Origin: Gnetum montanum
Lineage: Eukaryota; Streptophyta; Gnetopsida; Gnetales; Gnetaceae
Reading direction: 5' to 3'
DNA length: 64,000 nt
Assembly: GCA_015680685.1 (NCBI GenBank)
Contig: MNCI01022376.1
Coordinates: 136,353 to 200,352 of the forward strand
How positions within the stretch are numbered: the stretch's first letter is position 1; every line of letters begins with the position of its first letter. The notes below the pieces were generated by a model, which saw only the letters and a program-made list of their open reading frames with translations, did no database searches and was not told the DNA's origin. A program made the position numbers and the translations under genes. Positions 46,797 through 59,415 of the stretch are shown in pieces.

Positions 46797-46877
46797 CGCG
46801 ATATCAGGTCCATGCTATCATGTATGTGATATTGCATCAACAACAACCACACCCCCCCCCCCCCCCCCCCCCCCCCN
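46797..46877 (+). promoter_or_regulatory. decayed internal GATATC array followed by poly-C and N
   Basis: gcgatatcaggtcc...gtgatattgcatc at 46798-46838 matches the internal arrays of A and C in position. A run of about 25 C and one N (46852-46877) follows where those elements carry their TATA box, so sequence is probably missing. Confidence 0.45.
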
Positions 46878-47099
46878 TTTTCAACTATTCATGCAAGAGG
46901 AGTTGTTGCAATTTTCTTTCACAATTTTTCACATTTTTTCCGCCTACCATTTAACCATCAATATCTCGCTTATTAACGCTCTAATTTTCCTTCCGATCAA
47001 ACCTGCTTAAACCCAGAGTGTTTAACTTAGTCATGGGGGAGGGGTACAATAGAATTCATGCATACCTTTTTCAAAATTCACTATCACCCGAAGGATATC

Positions 47100-47371
47100 A
47101 TAGAGGTAAGCAATATTAAGAAATGTTAAGCACTCATACCAAACTAATTTTCTTCCTTTACCCAAATCATGTAAATTATTGTTGAAGTCACCTGATCAAA
47201 TTGGGCTTGACATGAAAAATTTTAGTGAATTTCTTTGAAAAAATTTCTAACTTTGAAATCACACTAAGCAATTAAATTTCAAAATTCATTAAAGGTAATG
47301 AGTAATGTATAAGATAATCAAACTTTGTTAAATAACCTTACTAACAATTGACTCTGGTGTGATTACAGATG
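47100..47371 (+). promoter_or_regulatory. candidate intron ahead of ORF2 (donor ~47107, acceptor 47368)
   Basis: AGAG|GTAAGC near 47107 is a good plant donor. TTACTAAC near 47338-47345 suits a branch site. GTGATTACAG ends at 47368, directly before the ORF2 ATG at 47369. Elements A and C have gtgtgattgca(a/g) at the same place and ttactaat upstream. Splicing is inferred only. Confidence 0.4.
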
Positions 47372-50300
47372 GCCCCTAAATGAGGATAATAGGAAGGACC
47401 CTCCCAAGGTGTAGCCAAACATCCAAGGAGAGGTAGAGGCTAAGGACCTCTCGCAGAATGATGAGTGGCAAGGTACCCCTACACTCAACCATACAAAACG
47501 AGTGTCGCACGCTCGATCCAGTCGAACTCCTCAGATGGACTAGTTGTGGTACCTAGATAGTTAGCCTTAGGTCACAGTTCGTTGTCTGCCCACCTAGACT
47601 AGTTTTGCATATGTCACGTATGGTTTAGTCTAGATGAGGTGTATGATGTGTTCCTAATCTATGCTACTCCTGAAGGCAATGGAAAAGAATATTAACTAAG
47701 CTAAGCTAAGAGAGAAAGGGTAAGAAAATCTAATCTAGCCTAAGTGCGACGAGCAATCGATTCCTTGATCAACCGTACACATCTTGGACTTCGTGCACGA
47801 CTGCCACTGGGACTACCAAGCATAGGCCTAGGTACACCACTAGGATTACCAAGCGCAGACCCCAAATACGCCACTGGGTTACCAAGCATAGATCCCCCTA
47901 GCTACACCACTGGGCTACCAAGCAGTCACACTTAAATGCTTGTAATCAAGTCGTACTCGTTCCGCTTCTAGGAGTTTAAGGGTGAGAGATTAATTGCAAT
48001 GAGTAACCGATTCCTTAACTAGCCGTACACATCCGTAGATGCTCATAGCCAAGTCGTACTCACACCGCGCTATGAAAGCAATAAATAACATTAAATAAAT
48101 AACAAATAAATAAACTAAGTGAATGCTGTAATGATGAAGTAATCTCGATCTTTATTGCCGATCATGTGCGTGTCCAAGTACGACACACTCGAATAAAGAC
48201 ACTGTACAATTACATTCACCACACTACGGGCAGACACGGGAAAAATTCTAACTCTGAAGGGATCAAACTGCCAAAGCTTCGCTACTCTAAAATTGGGATC
48301 AAAATGAGGGAGATCCGCCTCTTATTTATAGAAATTGCGGCTGACTGCGATATCGCATACGCGATATCATGGGGAAGACGCGATATCGCATACATGATAT
48401 CACGTACGCGATATCGCGACCCATGATATATCGCATACGCGATATCGCGACCCATGATATAACGTGGGTGCCTTATCGTGGGTGCCTTAACGCGACCGCC
48501 AGCAATATGAGCAATTTCATGTCTCATCACAGAACATGCAGAACAGGAGGCACAATTGTTTAACATCCATCAAGAAACCCCTGTTACTGCACAATTTGGG
48601 CAAGCAATAGGTGGATAAGGAAGGGCACTTGAACAAGGACAACATCTCACATTGTTCCCAAAATGTATTCAGGCCATCCGGGAAAGGTCCACATCCATTG
48701 TAGTGATCATGGAACTTAATTTTGGACCTTTCACCGAATTTGCCCTTGAGCCGATCAAAGATCAACTTAAAGGATCTCCACTATGACTTGTCCGTGGAGA
48801 ATGGTATTTGGGAAAAACTTATCGATTTTTGCATAATAAAGAAGAAGGCACCACCATCGACATTGTTGGAATATTAGTTGAATTCTTTATGAAGGCCATT
48901 GCAGAAGTTCTAAATCTTTCGAATACAGGGCCCAAAGTTGCTCATCTATCCACTCGCTTCGATGCTAATGCACGAAAAGTATGGCTAAAGAGGATGTACG
49001 ACAAAGAAGAAAAAACATATGGAGAACTGATCCTTGAAGAGAATTTATTTTAAAATTGACACCTATCACATCTTCCCAATGAAGGGGCTAAATAGGATCT
49101 CTACCTATGCGGCCTGAAGAAGCACAATCTTGATGGGCAAGGTTAATGCTAATTTTTCCCATTTGTATCTAATAGAAATATTGAGGCAATGCGAAGAACA
49201 CAAGATAGGAAAGTTTACATTGCCTTTTCCATGTCTAATCAGGAAGCTGTGTCAGCATGCTAGAATTCTAGGATACACTAATGATGTCCTCAAGAAGGCT
49301 CAAAATGTTTCATATGTCAAATTAATAAAGCCACCAACACCAAGAAAAGATGTTGGTGAGACACTAGATTTTGAACAGGAGCAAATGATTGGGCCTACTA
49401 CACCTCAAATAGTAGGGCCCAACCAGCTTCTAGATATGAGGCTCAATCAACAACAAGAAGCAGGGCCTAGCACGCAGCCCATAGGCTAGTAGGACCAACC
49501 ACCACCACCATTGCAAGATTATCGACCATCGATGAGCCATCTTAGGGCCATCGCAGAAAAAATCAGTTGGGGAAGTTGTGATGAGGCCAATCTCTTCAAG
49601 GTAATCGACGATGTTGTACAGTCCATGATCTCAATCAATCATGCATGGGGTAAGGTCTCGATACAAATAAGAGGAGGGGAGTTACATTGGTCACAATAGA
49701 TTTCTGGGAATGTTGCATCATTTCAAGTACAATTAGAAATTAGAGAAGGTGCCATAGTTGTGGTCATGCAACACCAGGATGTAGTCAGAGCAGCAAAAGT
49801 GGTCGCAAACCACATCAAAGAGTCATTTAACATCCTTGTTGTGCCATCAGTGGATCTCACAGGAGAAGATGATGCTTAAGTCCTAGTCGATACCTTGATG
49901 ACTCCTATGGAACATGAGGATGCTCTAGATCATTTGCTACAAATAGAACAAGTAATGACGTCCTTATTTAACATTCCCCAAGATCTCACAACAACACAAT
50001 CAAACCTCATTTCCACAAAGGGAAAGCTAGTTATGGCTAAGGTTAGGGTCGAACATGCAGAAGATGAGTTGAGAAGACTCCAGGAGAAGTTTGTTATCCT
50101 ACAACTGCATAGTGGGATTTGTCCCAACTTATTCTAGCTGACCAGGTAGAATTATTTAGGATAGAACAACTGAATATATTATTAAAGGATAATAAAAGGG
50201 TAGCAATGGAAAAGAAGAAGGCAGATTGGTATGCTTTAAAAGCACAGGCTCAAACATATGCACATGCAAAATCACTCAAAGCCTTACAGGAAGAAAATAA

Positions 50301-51234
50301 ACTCCTTGTTGCCAAAAATCTTAGGTTAACAATAGTTGAAAAATAAAAGAATATTCTCAAGGAAAATTTTTAGCAAATGTGAGAACAACTAATAAGGGTT
50401 AACCAAGACATGAATTTCTTAGCCAGAGAGAACAGGACCATCTCAATGGAGGAGGTATGCATCATTTGTTAGAAGACGATCATTGAAATAAACGCATGGC
50501 AAAATGAAGCTAAGTGACATGAAAAATTGAAGGAGGAGTTTCGGGATTAGGTGGGGATGTATAAGGAGATCATTGAAAAAGAGATACATATGGCTAAGAC
50601 CCACATCAACTCTTTCAGTGCTCAAAACATTGACTAGTGGACCATATTGGACACTTACACCTTCATCCACCAAGCAGAATTAAAGAGCCAAGACTTGCAG
50701 ATCTAGGATCTCACTAAATACATGGAGTTGGCAAACCTGTGGTATGTCAACTTGACCATGTTAATAGCAAGATGCCCAAGCACTAAATTGGAAAAGCAAG
50801 TAGGTGCCACTTACACCAAATATAAAACAAAATTTGTTGAACATAAGAAGACACTGCAGAAATTGGAGGTAGAAAATTTGGAATTAGAGGTGGTAAAAGC
50901 TAGCTACCAAGTTCAAAAGGATGTTGTGGCATATTTAGCTTGAAAGCTCATGGATTATCAAGAATTTAGAGACAAAGCTAGAGCCTATGAGGAGGAACGA
51001 TGGTTGTTTGTGGCATGGTACGTCAAAGCTAATCAGATGTTCTTGCAACTTTCATGTCCATGGGAGGTGCCGACTTCGTCAAATATTGGAACATTAGCGT
51101 GGATGACACATGATCCCCAAACAGAGGAAGAAAAGCTTCAGGTGCTCCTTCAGAAGTATTCATTTCCAAAGCTTGGAGCACAGGATAAGGGGAAGAAGTC
51201 CATGGAGGAGCCATTGCCACTAGGAACCACATGA
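47369..51234 (+). pseudogene. ORF2 of element B, split by a solo LTR
   Basis: Starts MAPK at 47369, is interrupted at 47459-48529 by an inserted LTR, and resumes with the equivalent sequence. The plant-transposon-type domain includes ELNFGPFTEFALEPIKDQL, VLNLSNTGPKVAHLSTRF and LPFPCLIRKLCQHARILGYT (48700-49290). A Pro/Gln-rich linker follows, then coiled coils (about 49895-50350 and 50450-50940) with ENKLLVAKNLRL. The C-terminus is WEVPTSSNIGTLAWMTHDP to LGTT, stop at 51232. Multiple stops remain. About 930 codons once the insertion is discounted. Confidence 0.75.
47459..48529 (-). mobile_element. solo LTR inserted in ORF2 of element B (1071 bp)
   Basis: TGATGAG...CTCATCA ends and an exact 5-bp target duplication cagaa (47454-47458 and 48530-48534). 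Orientation is opposite to B. It has TATAAATA (minus) at 48323-48330, a long GATATC array at 48343-48470, and 'ccactgggattaccaagc' repeats at 47795-47930. With no internal region, it most likely arose by recombination between the LTRs of a full insertion. Confidence 0.92.
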
Positions 51235-51408
51235 GTTCCAAATAATTTTGTATTTTGTACTTTGTATTAGTGTCCTAATTTTTCTTTTTCTAGTCCCACA
51301 CTACGGCATGAAATAATCCATAGTCAGTCCATAATCCCATACCTATCCACTGTGTAATCAAATAAACTTTTTTCACATTTTGTTTGACTTGAGGACGAAT
51401 TTTTATTC

Positions 51409-51421
51409 AGTTGTAGGGGTA
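51409..51421 (+). promoter_or_regulatory. short polypurine tract of element B
   Basis: ttgtaggggta before the 3' LTR, preceded by cttgaggacgaatttttatt, as in A and C. Confidence 0.6.
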
Positions 51422-52282
51422 TGATGAATCACAGTTTGCCAGGCCCGAATATCGAGTACACAATATCGGGTACACGATATCACAACCTTGGTATGATATC
51501 ATATACACGATATTGTGATTCTTATGTTAGCCTATAAATATAGCACTCTGGCACACAAGAAGGGAGCCTTTGGTAAGTCTTTAGGGTTGAGTCTTTTTGT
51601 CAATTTTTAGTTAGTTTTCAATTCCTTTCCCAAGTGCATGCCCGCAATGTGATGCTTGTAATTGTACTGAACCTTTGTTCAAGTGTGACGTACTTGGACA
51701 TGCACACAATCGGCAATAAAGATCAAGATTACTCCATAATTGTAGCATTCACTTAGTTTTTAATTGTTTAATTATTAATTATTATTTATTTTTTTTAGTT
51801 AATATTTTTTTATCATCATTTACTATTCCTGTTGTTAATATGGAATGAGTACATCTTAATCACGAACATTTAAGTGTCACTACATGATAACCTAGTAGTG
51901 TATCAAGTAGTGCTTCGAGTGATGTGTGCTTGGTAATCCCATAAGTGGTACACGAAGTCCAAGATGCATATGGATGATTAAGGATAGATGCTCATCGCAC
52001 TTAGGCTAGCTTAGATTTTATTTTCCATTGTCTACTAGTTTACTCAAGTTATTTTTCATTATCTTTAGGAGTAGCATAGTATTAGAAATCACATCATACA
52101 CCGCACTCTAGACTAAACCATATGTGACAAAGCAAATACTAGTCTAGGTGGGAAGACAGCAAATTGTGATCAATGTGTAACTATTTAGGTGCCACAACTA
52201 GTTCATTTGCGAAGTTCAACCGGATCACATGTAGATACTCATATTCGTATGGTTGAGCGTAGGGATACCTCACCACTCATCA
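51422..52282 (+). repeat. 3' LTR of element B (861 bp)
   Basis: Begins TGATGAATCAC and ends CTCATCA. GATATC array at 51445-51525 (forms such as acacgatatcac and atacacgatattgtg), TATAAATA at 51533-51540, and caataaagatc near 51715. The following bases tcatt would be the right target copy, but no left copy survives. Confidence 0.88.
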
Positions 52283-53289
52283 TCATTTAAAATTATTTTT
52301 CGTAACTTCACAAGGGTATCTACACAAATCAAGTGTTAAGAACCTAAATCATGGCTATAAATGATCTTTAGCTTGATATAACCTTCACTAAGTTAATGAT
52401 GATGATATAATGGGGCATGAATCTCCAATCAAATGTGGCCTTAGCTGGCTACACATGAACCAAGAATGGAAGGGGAATGGTAAAAATGTATGGTAAAATG
52501 CTAAAAAATGGTGAACTATCAAATTTCAAAGAAATAATTAAATATAAATTGCTAAAAATTAAGTATGAAATGGACTTAAAGTAATGAAATGAAAACTAAG
52601 TGTAAAAACATGAATAAAAAGACATAAAATAGTAAAATACTAGAGCTATGATATGAGGGGAAGTTTTCAAGTTCCCTTACCAAAGAATAAAAATGCTTTA
52701 TTGCTGAAAACTAGGAATAAAAATGCTTTATTGTTGAAAACAAATTGTTTTACCTCCTAAGGAGGGCCAAACGCCAAGTGTTGGAGTAAAAAAATAAGTG
52801 AGATAAAACTAATAATAAAAACCAAATTTGTTTGTAAAATGTGGGTTTGGAGAATAGAATTGAATTTTGGAGGATGAGGATATGAATGGGAAGCTATAGA
52901 AGTGATCCAAAATCAATTTGAGGCCAAAATAGGGTTGTTTTAACTAAGTGTTTTGGGATTGATGTTGAAGCTAAAAAATTATAACTTTGTAGTGTTGACA
53001 CTAATGCTAAAAAATTCCAAGTCTGGAGTGCTAATGTGGATGTCATGTTAGCATTAATACTAGAGCGTGGAGAAGCTATGATGGTCATGGAGCATGTAAG
53101 TGATGCTAGAAGGTTTGTTGCATGGGCTCTTGATCTCTTAAATGTTTAAAAAGCATTCAAGATTTTAACAAATCCTTTCTCCTTTTGGATTTTGATGCCA
53201 TATCTATAGGGTTAGGGTTATCAATTTTGAGCCTAGGGCTAAGTGAAGCTCAATGGAAGTTAGTTTTGACTTTGTTCTTGGCAAGTTTT
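52283..53289. other. no gene recognised
   Basis: AT-rich sequence after element B. Short duplicated 'ggaataaaaatgctttattg' near 52685 and 52712. Confidence 0.4.
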
Positions 53290-54330
53290 TTCATGTAGAC
53301 TAAGCAATGTGGGTCTCATCAAGGGTGATGCTGATGGTGACACTAGCATCAGCATTAGCATGACTCGGAGTTAGATAAATTTTCTAGTTTTACCCAGTGT
53401 CAAGTTTTGAATATTTAAAACCTTGTTGAATGCCCAAAATAAGGTTGAATGATGCCTAGATGATGCTAAGAAGCCTCTAAGGCCAAGGGATGCTATCACA
53501 TGTAGGATATGGTGGCCAAGGAGGGAAAAATATAGGTCCACCATGTGTTGACACTAACATAAGCATCAACATTAGTGATACTTAGGAAATTTTGTCTAAT
53601 TTACCCATGTTGAAGTTTTAAGCTTCCAAGACCTCATTTAATGCCTAAATTGACATCAAATATTGCCAAGATGATGTTGAGAAGCCTAAGAAGCTAAGGA
53701 AAGATGTTAAATGATACGCCTGCATGTGATGGATGACAAAATGCAGCTTTCTAAGGTGCTCACACTGATGCTATCAGGGAGTTAGAAATTTTTAAGAGAT
53801 TTTTTCAAGTTGAAATTCCAAGCATCCAGGTTACCCAAAATAATGTTGGAATGAGTTGGGATGATGTTTATTAGATGTCAATATGTCTATAAACTTGTCG
53901 AATCTTGTAAAATGTCGTAACTAGAGACTCTATGCAATGATGATGTAGGCATGGTAATGCTACCATTGACACTAACATTAGCATCAACATTACTTGCATG
54001 AGATAGAAAAAATTTAGATCATGGTTGCCAAGATTACCTTTGAAAAGGCAAAAACTCCCATTTAGAATGTTGAAATTCATGTCAATTGATAACCGAAGAG
54101 CTTAGGAGGCCAAGAGATGAGTTAAGTTGTAGGTAAGAAGAGCCTAGGAGGTGCTAGAGACCATGATGGGATTGCTAATGCTAGCATCAGCATCAATGTC
54201 AACACCAAATTTACAATAATTTTGGCCTTAAGGTCCCAAGTTCAATGTCAAAATTCCTAGATTTAAAACTTGTGATGTCGTGGATGCCTTGCATGAGCTA
54301 TTTGGAGCATGCATCTTTCAATTTGAGATT
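53290..54330. repeat. tandem array, unit ~205-220 bp, about five diverged copies
   Basis: Clusters such as gacactagcatcagcattag recur near 53338, 53560, 53765, 53967 and 54178. Each is followed by attt(t)..caagtt..aa and then gatgatg(c/t)taagaagcct. It lies downstream of the gypsy RT remnant on the minus strand, so it may be that element's 3' region. Confidence 0.6.
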
Positions 54331-54626
54331 GAAATGTAGTTTTGGTTTAGGTGACATGAACATGATGGGGGAAGCACTAACATGGAATTTACAACACCTC
54401 CCATACTTAGAAAAATTCTAGTTCTAGAACTTTTTTAGGATCACCAACAATGAAGTTCATAAGTTCGATTATGAATCCAAATGATCCCTAGAGGCCTTTG
54501 GGAGCTACGTAAATATTCCATGATGTTGTCTTTGAAGAGTTTGATGCTCAAACTTGAATGGAACAATATCAAGATTATACTTAGTCATGAACATTGGTAA
54601 ACTAAAAAAGTAGATGTAACACTTTG

Positions 54627-55025
54627 ATATGATAACAAAGTGGGCTAACCCACAAACTGTTTACCATAAGATTAATGAATGCCACTTTGAGAAGCTTCTC
54701 AATCTCCTGTTTGATAATTTCTTTAAGGTTGTGATTTAGTTTGTGTTGAAATTAGTATTGTGGTCTCATCATAGGATTCGTGTATATGCGGGGTACTAAC
54801 ATATATGTAGATTGATGTCTATAATCTCATCATAAGACAAGGTAAAGGTTGTTAGCCATTTGTTAACAACTTCATGCAAATTTCATTTCTAATCTATTAA
54901 AAGATTGAATTTGATAATTCCTAGCTTACCATTATTCAAACATACATACTTGAGAAATTCTGGTAATGTCTTTAATTCTATGGGCTCAATTACTACTTCT
55001 TCTAGGATCTGACTTTCCCAAGTCA
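54627..55025 (-). pseudogene. Ty3/gypsy polymerase remnant (start of RT)
   Basis: Minus-strand pieces read IEPIELKTLPEFLKYVCLNN, then HRILMRPQYKFQHKL-like sequence, then KEIIKQEIEKLLKVAFI and NSLWVSPL. These match the beginning of plant gypsy RT (family form: ELK-LP-LKYVFL; I--EI-KLL-AGII-P---S-WVSPV). Many stops and shifts are present. The catalytic core is not preserved. Confidence 0.65.
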
Positions 55026-56660
55026 ATGTCTTCTTCTTGATAATGAACTACTTGGTAAAGTTGTTGGACTCATTTTATTTCATCCAATTTATCCACATAA
55101 GAACTTGTAAGTTCTTCAAATGGTCTATGCATATGTCTAATTTGCATTCTTCTTCAGTTTTGGTTCACTAGGTGTCTTCCTATTTTGGGGTTGCTACATA
55201 TAAGAATTATTGCATACATACTTGTTTTCTATAGTTACTGCATGTTGGGGTACTTTTTAAATGCTCCAAAATGTTTACACCTTGTTTTGCTATATGTGAT
55301 ACATGGAACTCTCAACTTTTGCATCATTCCATGCTCATCTTTCTTGGTTTCTAGTTCCAAGCATAGCATTAATGATGCTAAGCCATGTTCTTTTCATTAT
55401 AATTAGAACTTCACCCTTGCTATTTCCCATGTGGATTATCAAGAGATTCACTAGGTAAGATCACCCACTGATGGTGGTTATCATATCATCAACCTTCCTC
55501 AATAGAATAGTGATGGAGTGATTGACAAGTTATAACTTGATGTTGTATTTCTTTAATGATGGTAGGTTCTAGGCTTTGTACATTTTCTATGAGATCATAT
55601 TTACACATGAACTTGAATCTAGTAGAGAATTACATAATAGACTTTTAGCAATTTGTAGATAAATTAAGTGATGTCTTGGGTATGTTCTCTTCTTAGAATT
55701 GAAGAGTTCCTCCCTTGATCTAATTCATCACCATATGAGTAAGCATGACAGTCTTGACATTGGACCCTTATTAAGAAGATACTATTGGCTCATTCATGAT
55801 ACTTGAAGACATTGAAGTTTGAGCTAGTATCATAGTAATTTGATCTTATGTTGGTTGAGATGGACTAATATGTTTATTAGCTTCCTTCATAGGCATCAAA
55901 GCTGCCCTAATGAAAGGGTACTTCCTAGGCTTGCATTTAAATCTATTAGCATTTTCATCGGCCTACATATTCATCATATGTGTTACACTTTTTTGTTGTG
56001 ATTGTTTTGGTAGCTTGCTTTACACTAGTGATGGTGAAACTAGTAGAAGTAGAGTATGGGAATGTTGAAAAGGCTATAGTGGATGATGAGAGGCACAAGA
56101 TGGTAATTTACCATGTAGAGTGATGAGTCGGTGATACTCTAGATAATAGTAGTGATGTAGGGGGTGCATGAGCAATGGCACCAATAGAAGAAACTAGTTG
56201 TTGAATGTAATGCCCAAAAGGATCAAGTTGTTGATAAGGATACTTCTACTTCAAAGGTAACATCCTACATAATTATGGGATTTGCCACTTTTGCTAGTGC
56301 TACTCTCGAGGTCAATAAGGAGTCCCATTTGAATAATATTGTTGTTGTTGCTAAGGATGTATATCATTGTCTTGATGGTAAAGCAATCTTCTTTGCATAT
56401 TCTTCTTTACAAATTTGGGATTTAATGTGTATACCCTTGGTTCTTGGACTGAAGTAATCATCCATGAAATTATGGGAAAACAACCCTTTAGCTGTTCATA
56501 TTGGCAAATGTTATAGCCATCATCTTATTCAAAATTGGAATCAAGAACATCTTCTACTATAATAGCTTTCCTCTTCTACCTATATATATCCTTTCCTACT
56601 TCCCTTTCCTACTTCCCTTCCCTTCTTCTTATTTTCATCTAAATCCATTGCTCATGTTTG
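55026..56660. other. decayed interior of the same gypsy element
   Basis: Lies between the RT and gag remnants on the minus strand. A Pro/Ser/His-rich reading near 55985-56200 would fit a Gag tail. No protease motif could be confirmed. Confidence 0.35.
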
Positions 56661-57440
56661 CTATGTTCTTTCCTTTACTATCTTCAAAGTGGATGTCAAT
56701 TTCTCATCCACTGAGTCCCACATTTTATCAACCTTGACCACAATCTCTAAAATGGATTTTTGAATTGAGAAGATTTTCCTTTGAATTAACTGATCCAAGA
56801 GAAGTTCCTCTTCTTGAACATCATAGGAACATACCTTTCTCTTACGAAGGGTTGGGTTCATGTTGTATTGCTTTATATTTTCTTATTTTTTTAAGCTTTC
56901 TTTCTTTCTTGGCTAACTAATCAATGAGTGTCTAGATCTAATGGACCATTAAATCTAAAAGTCTCCGTTGGGCATGGACCCTAAGTGTCTCATGTGTTTT
57001 ATTCTAAAGCCCATTTATGATATGCCTTAGCTACTTCCTTTGAGCAAACCTTTGTAGGGCTACATTAAGTGCCTCATGAGCCTTTTTCTTCTATCCTTGT
57101 ATTTGCCTTCTTAAGTTGGACACTCATGAATAAGTTTGTTAGTTGTCATTGAAGAGCTCTAATATTGTACTCCATTGGTGGATGTATTCTAATTTTAATG
57201 ATCAATGCTAGATTTCTACTTCTCTAATGTGTGTCATTGAAAAAAATTATAGCTTTCAACACTTATTATCGATGTTTTATAAGATACATGCATCATGAAA
57301 GACTTATAGATGGTTTTGCAAATCAGTGTTGTAACCTTCCTCGAACATTCGAAAGCTATAAATTTCTAGTCATTTGATGTGACTTTTCTTCAAATGCTTA
57401 ATAGGATTTCTGACAACCTTCTTAATGTTGATCATGCTTC
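56661..57440 (-). pseudogene. gag remnant of the gypsy element
   Basis: Order on the minus strand: GYNTDLQNHL-stop-VFHDAC (about 57340-57290), QWSTILELFNDN and VSNLRRQIQG (about 57190-57110), then KVCSYDVQEEELLLDQLIQR and KVDKMWDSVDEKL (56861-56661). It parallels element D closely, even sharing the stop after DLQ-HL. Heavily broken. Confidence 0.7.
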
Positions 57441-58368
57441 TAATTATTAGTAAGGATTCATCATGGTCCTTATCATAATCATGATTTCTTTTATGATTCC
57501 TCCAATTCCTTCTTCCTTGCCTCTATTCTTTCTCTTTGTTTCTTTCTCTATCTTTGTCTTTTCCAAGCTACCTATCTTAGTCTCTTATGTCATCCTTTCC
57601 AAGTTGCCTTTCATGATCCTAATTTGCAACCCTTCCTCTTGGTCTATGTTCTTCTTTGTTAGACCTTGATGATGAGAATGAGGAAGAAGATGAAGAACTA
57701 GCAAAGCTATGTTGGCTTGCTCTCATTCCATGATCCTTTTGATTATCTCTTCATTATCTACTGGAGGACCTAGGCCTTATAGTCCTCTATGTTTTGGATC
57801 TTGTTTTGTCCCTTTCTTAATTGCTTGCTAGGATAGAATGTAGCCATGAATTGCCTGCTTCATTAATATTGAAGATAGGAGAATTGCTTCATTCAAACTA
57901 AGATGTCAGTGTGATTGTATATTTGCCAGTGTGAAATTCATGATAGGTCTCTATCAAATGGTCTTGCATATGTTAAGCATATATAGGCTTGTATGGTCTA
58001 GCCATGTGGTGGTGCACTTAATACTTATTTGAAATACCTTCAAGTTCATTCTTGATTAATGCAACTAGGCATTGATGTTACCTTGCAAGTCTCACCATCT
58101 CATTTTCTCATCCTAGTGAAAGATAAAAGAGAATTCAAGAGAATAAGAATTTGAATGTGGATATGAGACCTTTACTTGGTATAATCCTTCATCATCATTT
58201 TATTGAAATTAGTTTTGTGATTGCTCCATATGATGTTGTCTACAGGAGATGGGGAATCAACCCTATAAGAAGAAAACATGATTGATTAGAATGCATGTAA
58301 CCTATAATATCTAATATTTTAAAAAGATAAATCTTTTAAAACAACAAATAATGATGTAGCTTCCTAAT
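57441..58368. other. no gene recognised
   Basis: Could include the N-terminal gag region of the preceding remnant (charged readings near 57660-57720). Otherwise nothing supportable. Confidence 0.35.
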
Positions 58369-59248
58369 TGATGAGTGGCGAGGTACCCCTACACTCAACC
58401 ATATGAAACGAGCGTCACATGCGCAATCCAGTCGAGCTCTGCAGATGGACTAGTTGTGGCACCTAGATAGTTAGCCTTAGGTTGCAATTCACTGTCTTCC
58501 CACTTGGACTAGTATTGCATTATTCACATATGGTTTAGTCCAGATGAGGTGTATGATGTGTTCCTAATTCTAATGCTACTCCTGAAGGTAGTGGAAAGTA
58601 ATATTAACTAAGCTAAGCTAAGAGGGAAAGGGTAAGAAAATCTAATCTAGCCTAAGTGCGACGAGCAACCAATTCCTTGATCAACCGTACACATCTTGGA
58701 CTTCGTGCATGACTACCATTGGGACTACCAAGCATAGGCCTTAGGTACACCATTGGGATTACCAAGCACAGATCCCAAATACGCCACTGGGATTACCAAG
58801 CGCAGATCCTAGCTATGCCACTGGGCTACCAAGTAGTCACACTTAAATGCTCATAATCAAGTCATACTCGTTCTGTGTTCTAGGATTTTAAGGGTGAGAG
58901 AGAGAAAATAGTAAATAACATTAAAGAAATAACAAACAAATAAATAACAAAGTGAATGCTGCAATGATGAAGTAATCTTGATCTTTATTACCGGTCATGT
59001 ACGTGTCCAAGTATGGCACACTCGAATAAAGACACCGTACAATTACATTCACCACACTGTGGGTAGACACGGGAAAAAATCTAACTCTAGAGGCATCAAA
59101 CTGCCAAAGCTTTACTACAGAACTAAACTATGTCAATCAAGGAAGAGCTACCTCTTATTTATAGATATGACAGTGCACTGCGATATCTCGTACGCGATAT
59201 CGCATGGGAAGACGCGATATTGTGGCCTATGCAAATCGCGTCTCATCA
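58369..59248 (-). repeat. 3' LTR of element C (880 bp)
   Basis: TGATGAG...CTCATCA, TATAAATA (minus) at 59156-59163, GATATC array at 59177-59230, and 'ccactgggattaccaagc' repeats at 58705-58845. Very like the LTRs of A and the solo LTR. Confidence 0.88.
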
Positions 59249-59415
59249 TACCCCCACGACTGACTAAAAACTTGTCCTCGAGTTACAAGGAGAACAAGCT
59301 TCATTGATTACATAGTGGATAGGTATGGGATTATTAACTGGAAAAAGAAATGGACTAATGCCATAGTGTGGGAAGACACAACACAGAAAAAATGTTACAC
59401 TACAAAAAATGGAAC

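Larger units (their letters stand above)
42227..52282 (+). mobile_element. element B: non-autonomous LTR retrotransposon carrying a nested solo LTR
   Basis: Order: truncated 5' LTR, primer-binding site, ORF1 Gag, leader with conserved block, weak internal array, ORF2 (split by a solo LTR), purine tract, complete 3' LTR. Layout equals element A, with the same ORF1 and ORF2 endings. ORF2 without the nested LTR is about 2790 bp, equal to C. The 5' LTR lacks its first ~227 bp, which include the GATATC array and TATA box, so this copy has no LTR promoter. No target duplication can be checked because the left end is lost. Confidence 0.85.
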
